DNA of 64,000 nt from Aphrophora alni (Eukaryota > Arthropoda > Insecta > Hemiptera > Aphrophoridae): the NCBI GenBank assembly GCA_963513935.1, contig OY740768.1, positions 70,110,231-70,174,230 on the forward strand. Reading direction: 5' to 3'. A program made the position numbers and the translations under genes. This document shows, in pieces, positions 45,701 to 59,600 of the stretch (positions are counted from its first letter, which is position 1; the number at the start of each line of letters is the position of its first letter). Under the pieces are notes generated by a model, which was given only the letters and a program-made list of their open reading frames with translations, was not told the DNA's origin and ran no database searches.

Positions 45701-46925
45701 TTTATTGAGACGCTGACACGCTGTTCCTGCCTTTTACAGTTCTCGTACAGTTCTCGAGGAAGCTGAAAAGTGACAACGGAAATCCGTTCCACGCTTTCTA
45801 AATTCTTCTAGTCATGCAATAAATTTTTGTCCATCGTGTAAAGTCTGCCAGGTAATGTTAATGTAGCACTATTGATTGTTTAATTTGAATAATTTTTAGG
45901 TAGTAAATGTAAACATATTTATCCAACAACCAACTTAGGTGAAGGTGGGGAGAGGGTTTACCAGTATTGACTTTTCTAGAGCAACAAGCGTGCAAGCCAG
46001 TATCGCGTGTGCTAAGTCCAGATCGCTTTATCAAGATCTAACTGCGGCAACGGACTTGCAGCGAACTTACGCTTTATTTCGAGTCCTTGAGACGACTTTA
46101 CACAACTTTTATTCTTGGCTCTACAAAAATTACATTTTCCTGTCATCAAGATTTTCGACTTTGTTCATGTAATGTCAATCAAATGGAATATCTAACTAAC
46201 ATTATACGAATAAGTAATATACATATTTATAAGCACCTTGTTAAAAGCGGTGTTTTTTTACACAAAGAGTTACCGGTACTTAGCTGCGTCTAAACAAGGT
46301 GCCCACCATGTTTAAAAATAGTATTATTTCTTTTTATAATTTTTACTTTCAAAACATAAAGTAAAAGCAAGTGATAGGTTTTAAACTAATAACGAAAAAA
46401 CTTAATAGGTCAATGAAACTTTGTTGGTTGTTCAAATATATAGATTGGTATAATTTCTAGAAATAGATTCACAATAGTTTATTTTTGAAGAGGAATTGAC
46501 AAAAGGAAAATAAAGGTTTCGATGTTGAAACTAGTTTCAGGTTAGCTTACTTTTGTTACATATTTACGATTTCAATAAGCACTGTTAACCTTTAAAAAAT
46601 ATGATATAATAACATTGTACTGTACAACTCACAAAAAATAAATAAAAATATAATAATGAACTGTTAGTTGTTTTCATTTTAAACTATGCAACAACAAAGT
46701 TTTATTATTTTATTTGTCTCTCCGTTGTGGTTGCGGTTGACAGCCAAATGACGATCTCAGAACAGCTATAGTACAGTCGCGTAGCGGATTTGAGATGGAG
46801 ATTCTCCATACTGGTATATACCAAAAATTCTTAGTTAACAATTCATATTATATTGTTATAAATTTTCTTCTGCTCCTAGTGATAAAAACAGTTCCTCCAC
46901 ATATTTGTTTCTAATAAACATTTTA
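42745..46925. other. AT-rich non-coding DNA with minor motifs
   Basis: No supported gene. TCCCTCC...GGAGGGA at about 43223-43260 is a 7-bp stem with a long loop. A TTAGGTTAGG-like tract is listed separately. The stretch 45900-46110 is less AT-rich and has a 77-codon plus frame (45939-46172), but no domain or splice context I can support. 45240-45500 is also compositionally distinct, without an identifiable product. Confidence 0.4.
44405..44437 (+). repeat. Short TTAGG-like tract
   Basis: ttaggttaggttaagg and gaggttaggttaa contain perfect and near-perfect TTAGG units, the telomeric repeat of most insects. It is too short and degenerate for a telomere and most likely incidental interstitial sequence. 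Confidence 0.5.
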
Positions 46926-47041
46926 AAATGTTTGGATTAGGGGACACAAATTACGATTGTAGAATTTCTTTCGTCCTATCCGTCTTCCTTTCCTTCTTTC
47001 TCTATTCTGTACCCTATATTATACATCTCTCTCTCTCTCCT

Positions 47042-47230
<189 letters not shown>

Positions 47231-47261
47231 ATCCTTTCTCTTCAAAATAAAAATACCTCGA

Positions 47262-47346
47262 GGGTTCACTGTAGAGTACAGGCTTGATAATCCGGAGGGA
47301 CCTAGTTGGATCTTGTAGTATTGAGTTAGATTCCTGTCTTTCATTT
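47262..47346 (+). repeat. Dispersed repeat family, copy 1
   Basis: Contains ggttcactgta, gagtacaggcttg, aatccgga, gacctag and gttagattcctgtctttcat. The same ordered blocks occur at 51739 and 59601. The copy begins about 36 bp after the TC microsatellite. Family identity is unknown. No polymerase III boxes and no shared coding frame were recognised. Confidence 0.7.
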
Positions 47347-48783
47347 TCCTCTATTGGCTAATTCCTGTTATCTTCCTACCACGACGCACTTACAGTATTG
47401 GAAGACTAGGGATCATTATTTTATGTTCTTTTCTTCTTTTTTATAAAGCGATATGACTGAGATCTATTTAGTCTTTAAACGACCAGGAAATCAAAACAAA
47501 ACATTTATAAACCATAGAGTGTGCTTATTTTTTAAGGCAAGAGCTTCTTTGTTAATTTCCAATTAAAAAAAAATGTATACGTTCTCTTTCGTCTTCGCAT
47601 TTTGCTCTTTCTTAGGGGTTAAGTGGAAGAGATTACCTTCAGGTTTGCCTCTTCAAAAAGACAATCTGTCCATATTTGTCACATCATTCCAAAGCCATGG
47701 ACTTCCTTATACAGTGACAAAATGGCTATTTAATTCGAGATAAATGTATACTGATTCTGATATGCATATAAATAATATAGTAAAAACAAATTCATTCATT
47801 GGGGTTGAAAACATGATCGTAGGTTTTTAGAGCATACGTACAGTTTTCTAGGCGTTTTTATGATTTTGTTAAAATGATTCATTAAATTTATTTATTTTAC
47901 ATTCATGGATATTATTATAGTTTTGCGTCGAAATGTTTGAAATCGGTAAAGTACACAAAACAGGCAGATATCCGCCAATAAGTTTTTATATGTAGTACAG
48001 TTTTTAAACTACATCCGTTTAACATTCTTAGAATGTTTTTCTATAATAAAGATAAAAGAGTTATTGTTTAAAAAAAAAAATATATTCTCAAACCTAAAAA
48101 GAAGCTTCAATTTAAAAAAAAAGAAGATTTTCTTTCTTTTTTAAATTTATTTATATATTATTCTTAATACCGTTAAATATTCATTTTTACAGATTTTTGT
48201 TTTGTTAAGACTACCAATAATGTCTCATCTCATTTATCGGTTTCGCCATTTTTCTCAACTCATCAATAACATCTACAACAATATGTACTATTGACTTTCA
48301 ACGATAATGTACAGTATCTACTAACGCATCCGAGTACTCATCGTGCTCTAGATGAAGTTCATTAAATTATTGCTCCGACATAGTAGTTATTTCAATGAAA
48401 GTATGTTTATAACTTTCGATTAAAAAATAGTGATCTAAAAGAGCAAGGAGAACGGGGAGTGTACTGTATACTAATATTTAGCATCGTTGAGAATATAAAA
48501 CATTAAATAATTCTTAATTTTCCAAAATTTTTTTTTATTTTATTTAACTTTCCTTAAGTATAGTTTTCGAGAGCATAACAACTATACACAATAATTTTGT
48601 TCTGTGTAGCCTACCCAGTAAATGGCGGAGGGAGAGGTTAGATTCCAAAACATTGGACTAATGGTGTACTGGTGTGAATTCACTCTCAGATGCGTAACAT
48701 TTAAGAAATATTCATCCCCCTCCCTTCTTTGATTTGATATAATAATCCAGAATCCATGTTTTTAAATAATTTGATGTTCAATA
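47347..48783. other. AT-rich non-coding DNA
   Basis: Nothing recognised in this stretch. Confidence 0.5.
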
Positions 48784-48785
48784 TA

Positions 48786-49357
48786 CAGCGTTATTGAAAA
48801 AGAAATAGACATTTTTGATTAACATAGTAAAATGTTTTTAATCAACACAAAAAATAGTAGCATTACAAAGAGGACATTTCAAAGTTGTTTTTTTTGTACA
48901 GTGTTATAGATGTTCTATATGAGCTCACGGGTTACACGGCAGACATCAATCAAGTTTTGACCAGACTGTGTTAAGGGTATCGAAGTCAACACTCTCTATA
49001 GCTTTTGTTATGCGCTGCCTTAATTCCAAGAGGCTCAATGGTAATGGAGGAATAAAAACTAGATCTTTAATGTAACTCCACAGAAAGAAGTCGTCGCATG
49101 GGGTCAAGTCTAGGCTGCGATACACAGAAGGAGCTATAGAGAGATGACGTCGATACCCTTAACAGAATCTGGTCAGAACTTGACTATAGAATTGATGTCT
49201 GCCGTGTAACCCGCGGGGTTCATATAGAACATCTATAACACTATACAAAAAACTTTGAACTGTCCTCTTTGTAATGTTACTATTTATTTTGTTATGTTGA
49301 TTAAAACCATTTTCCTATGTTAATTAAAAAGTGTCTATTTCTATTTGAATACAACTG
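48786..49357. mobile_element. Foldback (long inverted repeat) derived from a mariner 3' end
   Basis: 572 bp flanked by TA on both sides (48784-48785 and 49358-49359). The left arm, 48786-49003, and the right arm, 49132-49357, are inverted copies of about 220 bp, with a 7-bp gap and scattered substitutions. Both ends start CAG...TT and continue AAATAGAAATAGAC-like text, the TIR. The 128-bp centre reads on the minus strand as transposase: DLTPCDDFFLWSYIKD, then VFIPPLPLSLLELRQRIT. The right arm on the plus strand encodes the end of the same protein, DVDTLNRIWSELDYRIDVCR, then VHIEHL and a stop. The element is therefore a mariner C-terminus plus TIR with its terminal part duplicated in inverse. 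A transcript would fold into a long hairpin. Confidence 0.85.
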
Positions 49358-49359
49358 TA

Positions 49360-51410
49360 CATAAATATTCATCATTACAGAGACGTGATGTATGTTTCTT
49401 ATGAGCATTAAGTAACTAAACTGTTTTATACAGTATAAAAGTAGTGAAGTAGGATATCTCGTCGACCAGAGAGACATCAATAATTGACACACCACAACAC
49501 AAGCGTGCAACTGTGTCACAACTCACGGCACAGTGAAACCCAAGCTACATTCACGACTATGTCTGCAATCACGACTGATATAAAGTAGTAGCCCGTGCCT
49601 TGTAAGATATATATCCGTTTCGACTGAACATCGCAACTTAAGAAAATAAAAATTCCATACATGTTTTGTCCATTGACTAATCACAATAGATCAGATTTAT
49701 AATTTACCATCGATTCACTTAATAAATGTGGCTCAGATAAGGAAGGTATTGACTTAAAAACAAGCACTTATTCCTCACTTTTACGTTTGCAAATTGAACC
49801 AAGCGAAACAAGCTTAAAAATTAAACTTAAGGGCAAGATATATTTATTTTTCTTTTCAGTTGTTAGAAAACAGTTTTATTTTGCTATGAAGTACCTGAAA
49901 ATATGTTTTGCAATAATATAACTTAAAATGTGACTAACGTCTAGGATATTTTGTCATTTTTCTTGATCCTTATACCTAATGTAGGCTACTTCCAAATTAA
50001 AGAAATATTATGATTTATTCAAATTTTACTTCTAATTTCATCTTCTCTCCCACCTACAACTTTAAGCGATTTGACCTAAATATAATCCAATGTTGTATAT
50101 GTAGCATTAAAAATTTATATATACGTCTAATAAAAATTGTTAGTAACCTTTTATTATTTTTAAACCTGATATTTATTAAATACAGAGGTCGGGTAGTTAC
50201 ATATCGAAATGTAAACTAGGTTGTACAAATTAAATAAATATTATAATTCATTAAAATTGTATTACCATTTAAAATATTTATAAATTATGGCGCATGCAGT
50301 CATTTTCTTTTACATTTAACTTGGTTTAGTTAAGCGTTTTGATAAAAATTGAATCATTATATGAGACAGCAACCAAAATAAAATTTTTAAATGGCATTAA
50401 CAAGCCATTTATTCACACATTTTACTAAAATTCAAAAAAAATTTGAGTTCTTTTACATTTTGATGCATTTGATTTCTTAATTTTATTTTTCCAAAATGGA
50501 TCCTATCAAAAATCTTCCGATGTTAATCATAAAAGAAAGAAAATGCAACCTTCTTCCCAGTTGAATAAAAAAAAATCCTATATAAAAACTAACAACTTAT
50601 GTAGAAAATTTGCATAATTCAGTGAATTATCAAATAAAGTTGTTCAATATTATAATTTAAGTACTTATTAAATGAATCAGTAAATTGTTGTTCTACATTA
50701 TTTATATCATTTGCATATAGCCTAGTAAGAATTAAATAAATGGTTTAAACAGTTGTACCTAATGATAACTTCAACCTAACCTCAATCAAGCCTCCAGTTG
50801 ACGCACGCAAGTTATTATATGTTAACAAAGGCTTGATTATGCGTAGAAATATTTACACAAGTGGGCCTCACGAAATCTGGCAATAAGCTTTCATTTCATT
50901 AATTCAAACACAACACAATAACTATGTGTGTTTAAGTTTGTATTGACACGGGTCAGGGTCAGAATAAAAGGAAATTTTCAAGTTAACGAGAGTTATTATT
51001 ATTATTTTTTAATTCATAAATTATTTATATACTTAATACATACTCTCAATGGTGAACAATATGTGATTAGGCCTATAAACACATCTTTAGTAAGACATGT
51101 TTTTAAATATTTTGTGTTAATAGAAAACATCATGATTTCACATTAAAGCATTTGACATTAATTCTTGAAAATTTAATATATAAATTTTATCTATAAGCGA
51201 TCTCCCATAAGGTTACCACGACATCCGAGGAGAGTATGTGTGTTAGTTAAGCAGAAATAACGGTTTGTTCATTTCAAATGGAGGCCAAAACACAAGTTTT
51301 AAAGAAATATGTTTTTCAAGGTTAACTTTTAAGATCCTACAATAACTCAATTTTAGCAGATTTCAAAATCTGAAACTAAACCTACGTTAAACAGTACATA
51401 AACGTTCACT
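49360..51410. other. AT-rich non-coding DNA
   Basis: No gene or element recognised. Confidence 0.5.
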
Positions 51411-51411
51411 T

Positions 51412-51597
<186 letters not shown>

Positions 51598-51738
51598 CCA
51601 CAAAACCGAAAACAACACTTGATATATATTTTTTTCTATATATTTCTTAAAAGAGATTAATTTAATGATGTAGGATCCCACTTCTCATAAACTTTTTATG
51701 ATTTAAAAATGTATTTATTTATACAACATACTTCCAAC

Positions 51739-51845
51739 CCTCAGTGGTTCACTGTAATGAGTACAGGCTTGGCAATTCCGAGGAGACCTAGATAAATTTA
51801 CACCATTTTCATGTAGTTTTGGGTTAGATCCCTCTCTTTCATCCC
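51739..51845 (+). repeat. Dispersed repeat family, copy 2
   Basis: Best-preserved member: cagtggttcactgtaatgag, tacaggcttggcaattccga, ggagacctag, then gggttagatccctctctttc. It lies about 145 bp after the CT/CA microsatellite, in the same relative order as copy 1. Confidence 0.75.
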
Positions 51846-53205
51846 TCCTATCAGGCCGTACATTAACTAAAATATATATAGGCCTACTTCGAAGCATCAT
51901 ATTTGATTGTAAGCAAGTTTCTAATGACGGCAGTCAAATTTAAATTTTGTTATTCTTGAATTATTTCTTTTACTTGCGATTCTGTACATTGTTTTGGGTC
52001 TTTATATTTCTTCATAATTTAACCAAATAAATTTAAACGAAAACCGTAGAGTTGATTTTGAGAAATTCGGTTTTGTAATATTTTTTTTTGTAAATGTTTT
52101 TCGCCTCCTTTTTACCGATACCTTCAGAACTGTTTTTTTTTTTTTTTTTTTTTTGAGTGATAGTGACCAACCAATATTTTTGTGTTCATTGATGCTATAT
52201 TTGAGAACGATTTGATCAAAATCGTCACAGTCACCAAAAACAAGTTTTCGAGATATATATCAAATTTGATCCAAACCCGTTCATTCGTTTGAGCAACTGC
52301 ACAAATGAGAAACAAACATTATGGTAAAAGACAAACTTCACTTTTTTTGCTTCAGAGTAACTTTAAATCGATATGCCCACGATAAACTCCATATCGATTT
52401 AAAGTCACACATAAAAAGGTTATTACTAAAACACAATTTTAAAAATATAACCTCAAAATTAGGAATAACAACTCTAGTGGTCTGAATTTTAAATCAATTT
52501 TCATCAATGTTAACAAACGAGGGAATACAAAAACACATAAAATGAAATTACTGTCCTATAACGTGAATCTGTAATATGTATTACCTGTAAGCACAACATT
52601 TCTTAATAATTTAAATCAAGTTTTGATTAAATTTGGTATGTAGCCCTATTTTGACTAGGTAGTTCCTGTAATTACTCAAAGTTCAGATTTTAGTATAAGT
52701 TCTAATAATTATGTTCAAATTTTGCTAAAATATAGCCTCTGACCCAAACAAAAAAATATTGTTTGACATCCCTACATAAATGCCAATTCCAGAATTATCG
52801 GTAAAAATAAAAAATAATCTATAAAGCTGTTATAAATCACTTAGCATCTCAAAAACGGTGTTATCAATTTCGTTCAAATTCTGACAAATATGTGCTGAGT
52901 AATGACTCAATTCAGTTCGAGAAATTTAATCTAAAAGAAAATTATGGTTTTGGAATAAATGTAAAAAACTAACGAAAACCATTGATAGCCTTCATTAAAA
53001 ACTCGTTTTGCGATACAAGTTTTTGTTTGTTTACATAAGTGCAAAAAAAAAAAGGTTTTGTTTAACTATATAAATATCTTTCAAAATATTTTTAAAAAAC
53101 AACTAAATCTCACAATATCGGAAGGGTTCCCGCTTATGATGACAGGTAGACATCATTCCAAAAACAACTTTTTGAACTCATGAGACGTCAAAATGGATAT
53201 TTCCC
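51846..53205. other. AT-rich non-coding DNA with transposon-tail-like text
   Basis: Stretches such as 52195-52300 (aatcgtcacagtcaccaaaa, then gttttcgagatatat) and 52700-52765 resemble non-coding tails of insect repeats. The text around 52710-52760 is similar to 61930-61985. No coding remnant. T-runs lie at 52079-52089 and 52133-52154. Confidence 0.4.
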
Positions 53206-53212
53206 AATATTC

Positions 53213-54693
53213 CGATTGTCGCCAGTGGTCAAAGATGAAAGAATAAGGGTTGCAAAAGAATTAACTAAGTAATTATAAAGTTAGAAATTTGTTTTTTAAA
53301 TCTGTAGTAATTACAATTACTTAGTAAATAAAGAAGAAATAAAATTACTACAGATTTTTAAAATAAATGTGAAATTTCAAAATTACACCTTTTCTTTCTC
53401 TTTTTTAAATTCTAAATTGTGTTTAAATCATTTTTGAAAAAAGAACATATCATGAATTATTTCAAATTAGACTGATATACCCATATGCATAATTAGGGAA
53501 AGCAGGATGCTACGAATGAAATACAATTTTTGTACCTGGTCGTTGAAAGCAGAATTCCACCCGTCTAGAAGATGTTAGCCAAAAGGAGAGAATGCATTCG
53601 TCATGACAAATCATAACGGTGATCAGAAAATTTTAAGCAAACTAAATAATTTCGTACAACGAATGAAGAACTAACTTCTACATTTCCATTGAACTTGCTC
53701 CTCATTATCTCTGGGTGGACTGGCTCGAATTCAAAGTAGGTTCCGCTATCGGACACCTTTATCTGTTTCGAAACACATGCTCCGTAAAGTAATCATTATA
53801 TTCTATAGTATTAAATTTATACTACAGCTTATACTAGTGCTAAGCTGGGAAGTCGAAAGGATAGTATTTTCAGGATTAGAAGGAGCGAATATTTTGAATG
53901 CCACAAGGTTTTGTACAAATTCTCAAATAATATCCTTAAATTTGATTTTACCATAGCTATTGTTAGGAATCAGATAAGTGTAAGATAATAATGTGTTAAA
54001 GCATGGTTTAAATAAGAAACAGGTTTACAGTTTAAGAACATATGTAGGCCAGGAACTCTAGTTTAGTACATGTGAAGCAGTACACATTCAAAAATGCAAA
54101 TGATGACTAGGGTTGCTGCTCGTGTACTTAATATGTTATGTAAAAATGACATAATTGTGCATGGGGGATAGCAAGGTTTTAAATAACCAGGGAGTATAAA
54201 AACCGGCCTTTTGTGGGTTATCAGCCGAGTGTGGATTGTCTCTCTAGTGAAAAGATATTGAGTGGATTTCACGAAAGAGATTTACTAGATGCTGATTGAA
54301 ATCCCACGGGGAGAAAACGAAAAAGTGAGAACAAATTTTAATTAAGAGAGAGGGTGAAGGGAAAGGTTGTTCCATTTTTTTAAATTGAGAAAAATCTTAT
54401 AAATCTGTTTATCGATAAAGTTGCCTTAATGATATTATGGAGTATTGTGAATTTAGTATCTTGTTCTGAGTAAAATTAGAGATAAGAAATACTGAAGTAA
54501 AGTAACTGTGCATAGATGAGTACCTATATGGTTATGTTTTATTGTGAAGACAATTATTTACTATTTGCTATTGTAACATATAAATAAAAATAGATAAAAA
54601 TCTTTCCCTTTAAAATAAGTTGTGAAGCTAGTTAACTTTTGCAACACCCATATTCTTTCATCTTTGACCACTGGTGACTATTGCAATATTGGG
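53213..54693. repeat. 1.5-kb segment bounded by inverted repeats
   Basis: The left arm, 53213-53266 (cccaatatt...gccagtggtcaaagatgaaagaata...ttaact), is matched by the reverse complement of 54631-54693, with a few substitutions and indels. The core gtggtcaaagatgaaagaat is exact in both. The interior (53267-54630) shows no transposase. It could be a non-autonomous DNA transposon. I could not define a target-site duplication. Confidence 0.65.
53298..53357. repeat. Perfect 15-bp hairpin
   Basis: AAATCTGTAGTAATT (53298-53312) and AATTACTACAGATTT (53343-53357) are exact complements with a 30-base loop, just inside the left arm of the 1.5-kb inverted-repeat segment. Confidence 0.8.
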
Positions 54694-55277
54694 AGCTAGA
54701 GAATCAAAATTAAGACCCTAACAAATGGTGGATATGCCTTAACCACCATTTGGTGACTCTTAACACAATTAATTAAACCACTATGTCATTTTGTTAAACA
54801 GCTCTTTTCAATGTGTTACTATCATTTGTTATGTTTACACGATTGCTTAAAAGAAATGTGTAATCAAAATGTTTTCGACTGTCAAACTCTCACGTAAAGA
54901 TGTAATGTATTGGTGTAATGAACTGTTTTAATAAAAAAAGAATAGGGTGATTTATGTTTTCCTAAGATCTAGAGATCTATGAATCCATGTCTAGGATATT
55001 TGCTCTTTTAGCAATGGCAGATATGATATAAACTCCAATTTATCAAAAATCATTTTTTTCTCCACAAAAACGACAAATGATGAAATTTCTGTTAAACTAT
55101 AAAGCTCAAAATTAATTAAGCTTAAATTTATCAAACTTATAGAAATAAATCAAAAATATGAATCTTACATTTTTCTTTAGTAATGTAAAATAACACAATT
55201 TTCATGACGTGTCTACTAACAGAAAAATGTCAACTTTAATGTAATAGCGGATATTTCTTGTTGAAACTCCATATTCA
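54694..55277. other. AT-rich non-coding DNA
   Basis: Nothing recognised. Confidence 0.5.
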
Positions 55278-55437
55278 AGGATAAAATAAAGCAAAAGGTT
55301 AAAGTTTCAAATATTTTCATAATATAAATGAGCTACAATTATTTCGTCTTGCGGCATCATCGGGCAACTGAAACTATTGTAGCTCATTTATATTATTAAA
55401 ATATTTGAAACTTTAAGCTTTTGCTTTATTTTATCCT
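55278..55437. repeat. Long hairpin: 62-bp inverted arms with hammerhead-like loop
   Basis: The arms 55278-55339 and 55376-55437 are nearly exact inverted copies (shared blocks ggataaaataaagcaaaag, aaatgagctacaat). The 36-base loop reads on the minus strand CCGATGA-T-GCC-GCAA-GAC-GAAA (55363-55342). This is one base from a CUGAUGA...GAAA core, with the same extra T before the stem as the other candidates in the window. Both arms continue from GAAA with nearly the same sequence, so the structure looks like two copies of one element end joined head to head. Confidence 0.7.
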
Positions 55438-58400
55438 AGAAAAATGTCACACTGAAATTTGTTATGAATTTTAAACTAAGTAATGCATGCAGCAAGATAC
55501 AAACCCACGATATAGTAGTAAATCATGTTTATTCTTAAATATATCAATCCATTTTAAATAAAGCATACAATCACTAAAGTCAGGAAAAGTCTATAAGTTC
55601 TGCAAAACATGATACACTGTAACTTAAACTGGACGTTCACAAATATGAAAAATATTTATTAACTAGGATAATGGCGGTTATATGTACTTTGTATTATTGT
55701 AAATTTTTTGTTTCTGGATGTCTTGTGTAGGGCTCATGTTTACTTATTTGTATCGAACATAATACAACAGTGTGAAAAGTTGTTTCGTCACTTTGCAAGT
55801 CACTTCACAATTTTTCATTTTTATGTTCGTATAGACTCTCGTGTCTTTTCTATCGTTTACCTCAATGTGAAATTTTTATTTCGCTTTCATTTTTTTTCTT
55901 TTTTTTTTCATATCTGATTTACAAGCAGTACCTTTTAGCTCAATAATTACGTTTTTCACAATGTTTCATATCGTGTTGCTTTTGCAACTAAGAATTCAAT
56001 TAAAATATTTTATTTTGTTTGCTATTTGATCCGATTCAGTTCCTGCTTTACCACAACAAAGTGGATTTAATGCCGATAACATAACTTACGTTATACTAGG
56101 AGGCATGCAGTTAATGCTGTGACATGAAAAGACGAGAATTTTACATGAGCTTGATCTTGATATATACAGCTCGTCAAGCTGCACAAATTGATCAAATAAA
56201 AAGAAATTAACGGAAAATTTTCCAAACGGTCGTTTAAAAACCTTTTGAGTAAACTAACAATCATATTCTATGAATAGCAAAAGTTAGCTTACGTGCTAGA
56301 TTTAAATCTAACTAAAATTGTAACTACTAAATAATTGCTGATTTCATATTATTTTGAGATTATGTTTTAAATCATATAGTTTTTTAATTGTATTTTTCTT
56401 ATTTTTTTATAAAGTAAATATTACAATATAAAATAACAGTCATGAAAATCAGTCCAATTGAAGTCTAGAAATAATTGCCGTTTTAATGCGTTTTTATATA
56501 TATTTAAATTGGAATAAAGATCTTACACTTGACTTTCGTAAAAAGATTTACAAATGAAACTCGTCAATTATATTATATTTTTAAACATTTCATACATAAT
56601 ATCACCAAGATTCTAATTGTGATCCAGGTCCGAGGATGTTGAACTCTTATGGTGATCGGCGTCATCACTTATGACAGTGGCATTATTGGTTATTATAAGG
56701 GAAAATATTATAAATTAAATTGTGTTCCATGCTCAATATGTAAAACAAAGAGTTCATAAAGTTATACATATATGCATATCCAATCACACAGTTCGACTGA
56801 GTGTTGAAGGACTGTGTACTTCACCTAGGTGCAGTCGATGCCGCAGTGTATCATTTTGGCGTGGAACATTATCTCCAATTTGCTCTACCGTCTTAGATCC
56901 ACTAGCTATTACGCAAAGACCAATAATGTAAACAAGTACTGAAAACTAGCAACATATATCCTAAACACGTAATCTATTCTAAATTTCGGTATATTTGAAA
57001 TTTATCGGTGTACTGTACTTCAAAAATAACAAAAGCAAAATCTTTACAGAACACCAACACAAATAATCTACAAGAAATAAAACAAACTTTTCTAGATTTT
57101 TGAGCCATAGTTTGACTATGTACCCGAATTCTGTGTAAACAAACAGTCTTCGGTTTCTCATATTTCTTTTGATGTTTAATTTATTTGTTATGAACCAATT
57201 TTAGTCTTAACTCTGTTTGGTTTTTCTGGAAGACTACTAAACCTATTTCTATAAAACTTGGCGCCGATATGTATGTGGTTAGTGTCATAATGAGCGAGTT
57301 TGATAATGGAATAAGTACTTCAACCCGATTTACAATGGTAGTGGTTGCAGTGTGTATTATTACAAAGACAGATAATTTGAAGCAACTTAAATCCAATATC
57401 CCAAGGGAGGAGATGGGAATACGTTTTTAAAAGATTTTTTAAAGTCATATACAAATTTACATGATTTAGAGAATCAGATGTTTTCTTTCATATTAATAAA
57501 CCAGATTGTTTTACTAATATCTATGAAGATGATATAATTAAAGTAGTATAATTAAAGCTAAACAATTAGAGAATGCCGTCATGAATAGTAAGTATTAGTT
57601 ATGTTAGAAATGTTCGCCTTAGAAACAGACTAGTATGATGTCCAACAACGTTAGTACAAAGTTATTATATACTGGTACTATAAGAACGGCTCGCTGCAGA
57701 GTGGCTTAATAGATAATTAAAGCGGTAATCTGCACTGGCTTAACTTAGTTCCCCCCCTCCCTGCCTGGGCCGAGCATACAGAATCTGCTACAAGCCTTGG
57801 TGATCGGCAACCGTGATTATACTCGTATATTTGGCAAGTTAATAAGCTCTTTTGGATGATGTGCAATGAGCACTATTTTATATTACACGTGTTTAAATAT
57901 TAAGAAGTTCTTAAAATCAAATAACAAACGAGCTTTTCTTGTATATTTTTTATTTTAAAAGCGGACCTAAGACATGGGGTGAATCTACCATTTTTTTAAT
58001 TCATTGAGCGAGAAAGCGATCGAACTAGGTCTCGACTTTAGAAAAAAATCATTTAAGCGGTTTACTAACCAGTTTGGTTTCTAGGAACTCATAATCTGCT
58101 AATAATAAAATATATAAGTCCAACGAAAAATATTTACGAAACAGTAAATAAACGAATAACATAGTAAATTCAATTTACTATGTTTATCTCCTCATGCTGC
58201 GGTTTTGATTTCCTGAGACCACTCACAAATGTGAATGTAACTAAATAGAGAATGTAAAGATTGAAGTTAACTGATTTTATTATCACAAACCTAAGTTGGC
58301 GTGGCGCTCTACAATTTGCCATACTTCTCATGGCCGTCTGCTATAGAAAAGTTATTATTCTTAATTCGCGTTTTGTGCTCTTTTACGTACTGTATAATAA

Positions 58401-59600
58401 ATAAATATAGATTTTGTTACACTTCTCATCATAACTGTGATATATTGTGGCTGTATGTATGTATAATTTATCTTATTATGTTGCTAACCATATATCATTG
58501 TTACGATGTTTATTCATAATTAATTTATGTCTTACATTATTAATCTCGATTATTTTTACTTAATATTATAATGTAACATAGAAAAGCGTAAACTATTGAT
58601 GCCCTCCTTTTTCGAGCATTTCATTTACTGACGAATATTCTTTTACTTGTTGTTTTGGATTAGTTGACAAATTTTCACATTTTACTGAAGTTTGATATAA
58701 ATGTCATTGGCCGTTTATGAACCTAGAAGTGACCGAAGTTTATTTTAAGATTTACCAATTTTTCACATTAGTTAAGTGAGAAAGTTGTACGCATGTGCAC
58801 CATTTACTTGGAGATTATAACTTGGTAGATTCACCCAAACTCTTCACACAGGAGTACTGTAAGTTCACAGGAGATTAGTGAACTTACAAATACTGTACTT
58901 TAATTATAAAAAGACTCCTTCGAATTGTTAAATTATAAAAGTTATTTTTTATTTTATATTAATTTCAATAATATCACAATTTACGACCTATTATAGCCTA
59001 CAGTAGTAAATAAAAGTTGTTACTAAAAAGTAAAAATGGAATTTAATTTTAAGAGAAAAAAAATTAGAAATTAGACCGGAAAATAATACTGTTTTATTCC
59101 CATTCAATTTAACTCAATAACAAATTTCGTCAAATCTATTCAAAGTAGTGCCCAGTTTGTAAAAACACTTTTGACATATTAAATTAATCAAACTGGTGTG
59201 GAATAATGTTGATCAGAGAGTGACAAAATAAATTTATTGTACAGTGTGTATGTTGAATGAATTTACGAATGTAATTACAAGTTTCTTGTTTTATTAAATA
59301 ATTAATTGTTAAATAAAAAATTCTTTAATAATATTATGTTTAATTTAAGTTTTATGTTGGTAATTTTCTTTATTCATTTATTATTGCCCATTTTGTTTAT
59401 TTCAAATATTTTGGGGGTTTTACTGTTTTCTTGCATGAATATTTTTTTTGTTAAGTTATAATATTTTATTTTAATTTACTTCACATTTTATTGAATTAAT
59501 TTTCATTTACCTATTGCATATGGGGTTAAAAGACAGTACCTGATTGGCCCTATAAAAATAAACCCAATTATAAGTTTCATTGCATGAGGTAGCAAGATTT
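55438..59600. other. AT-rich non-coding DNA
   Basis: No supported gene. A hairpin GTAAGTTCAC/GTGAACTTAC (58859-58868 with 58879-58888), extended outward by AGTACT/TACTGTACT text, is present. A short C-rich patch lies at 57745-57775. ORFs such as 56722-56931 have no recognised domain. Confidence 0.45.

Noticed and set aside
45939..46293. Overlapping plus ORFs in a less AT-rich patch, possible exon
   Set aside because: No domain, no consistent splice signals and no neighbouring exons; kept only as a compositional note.
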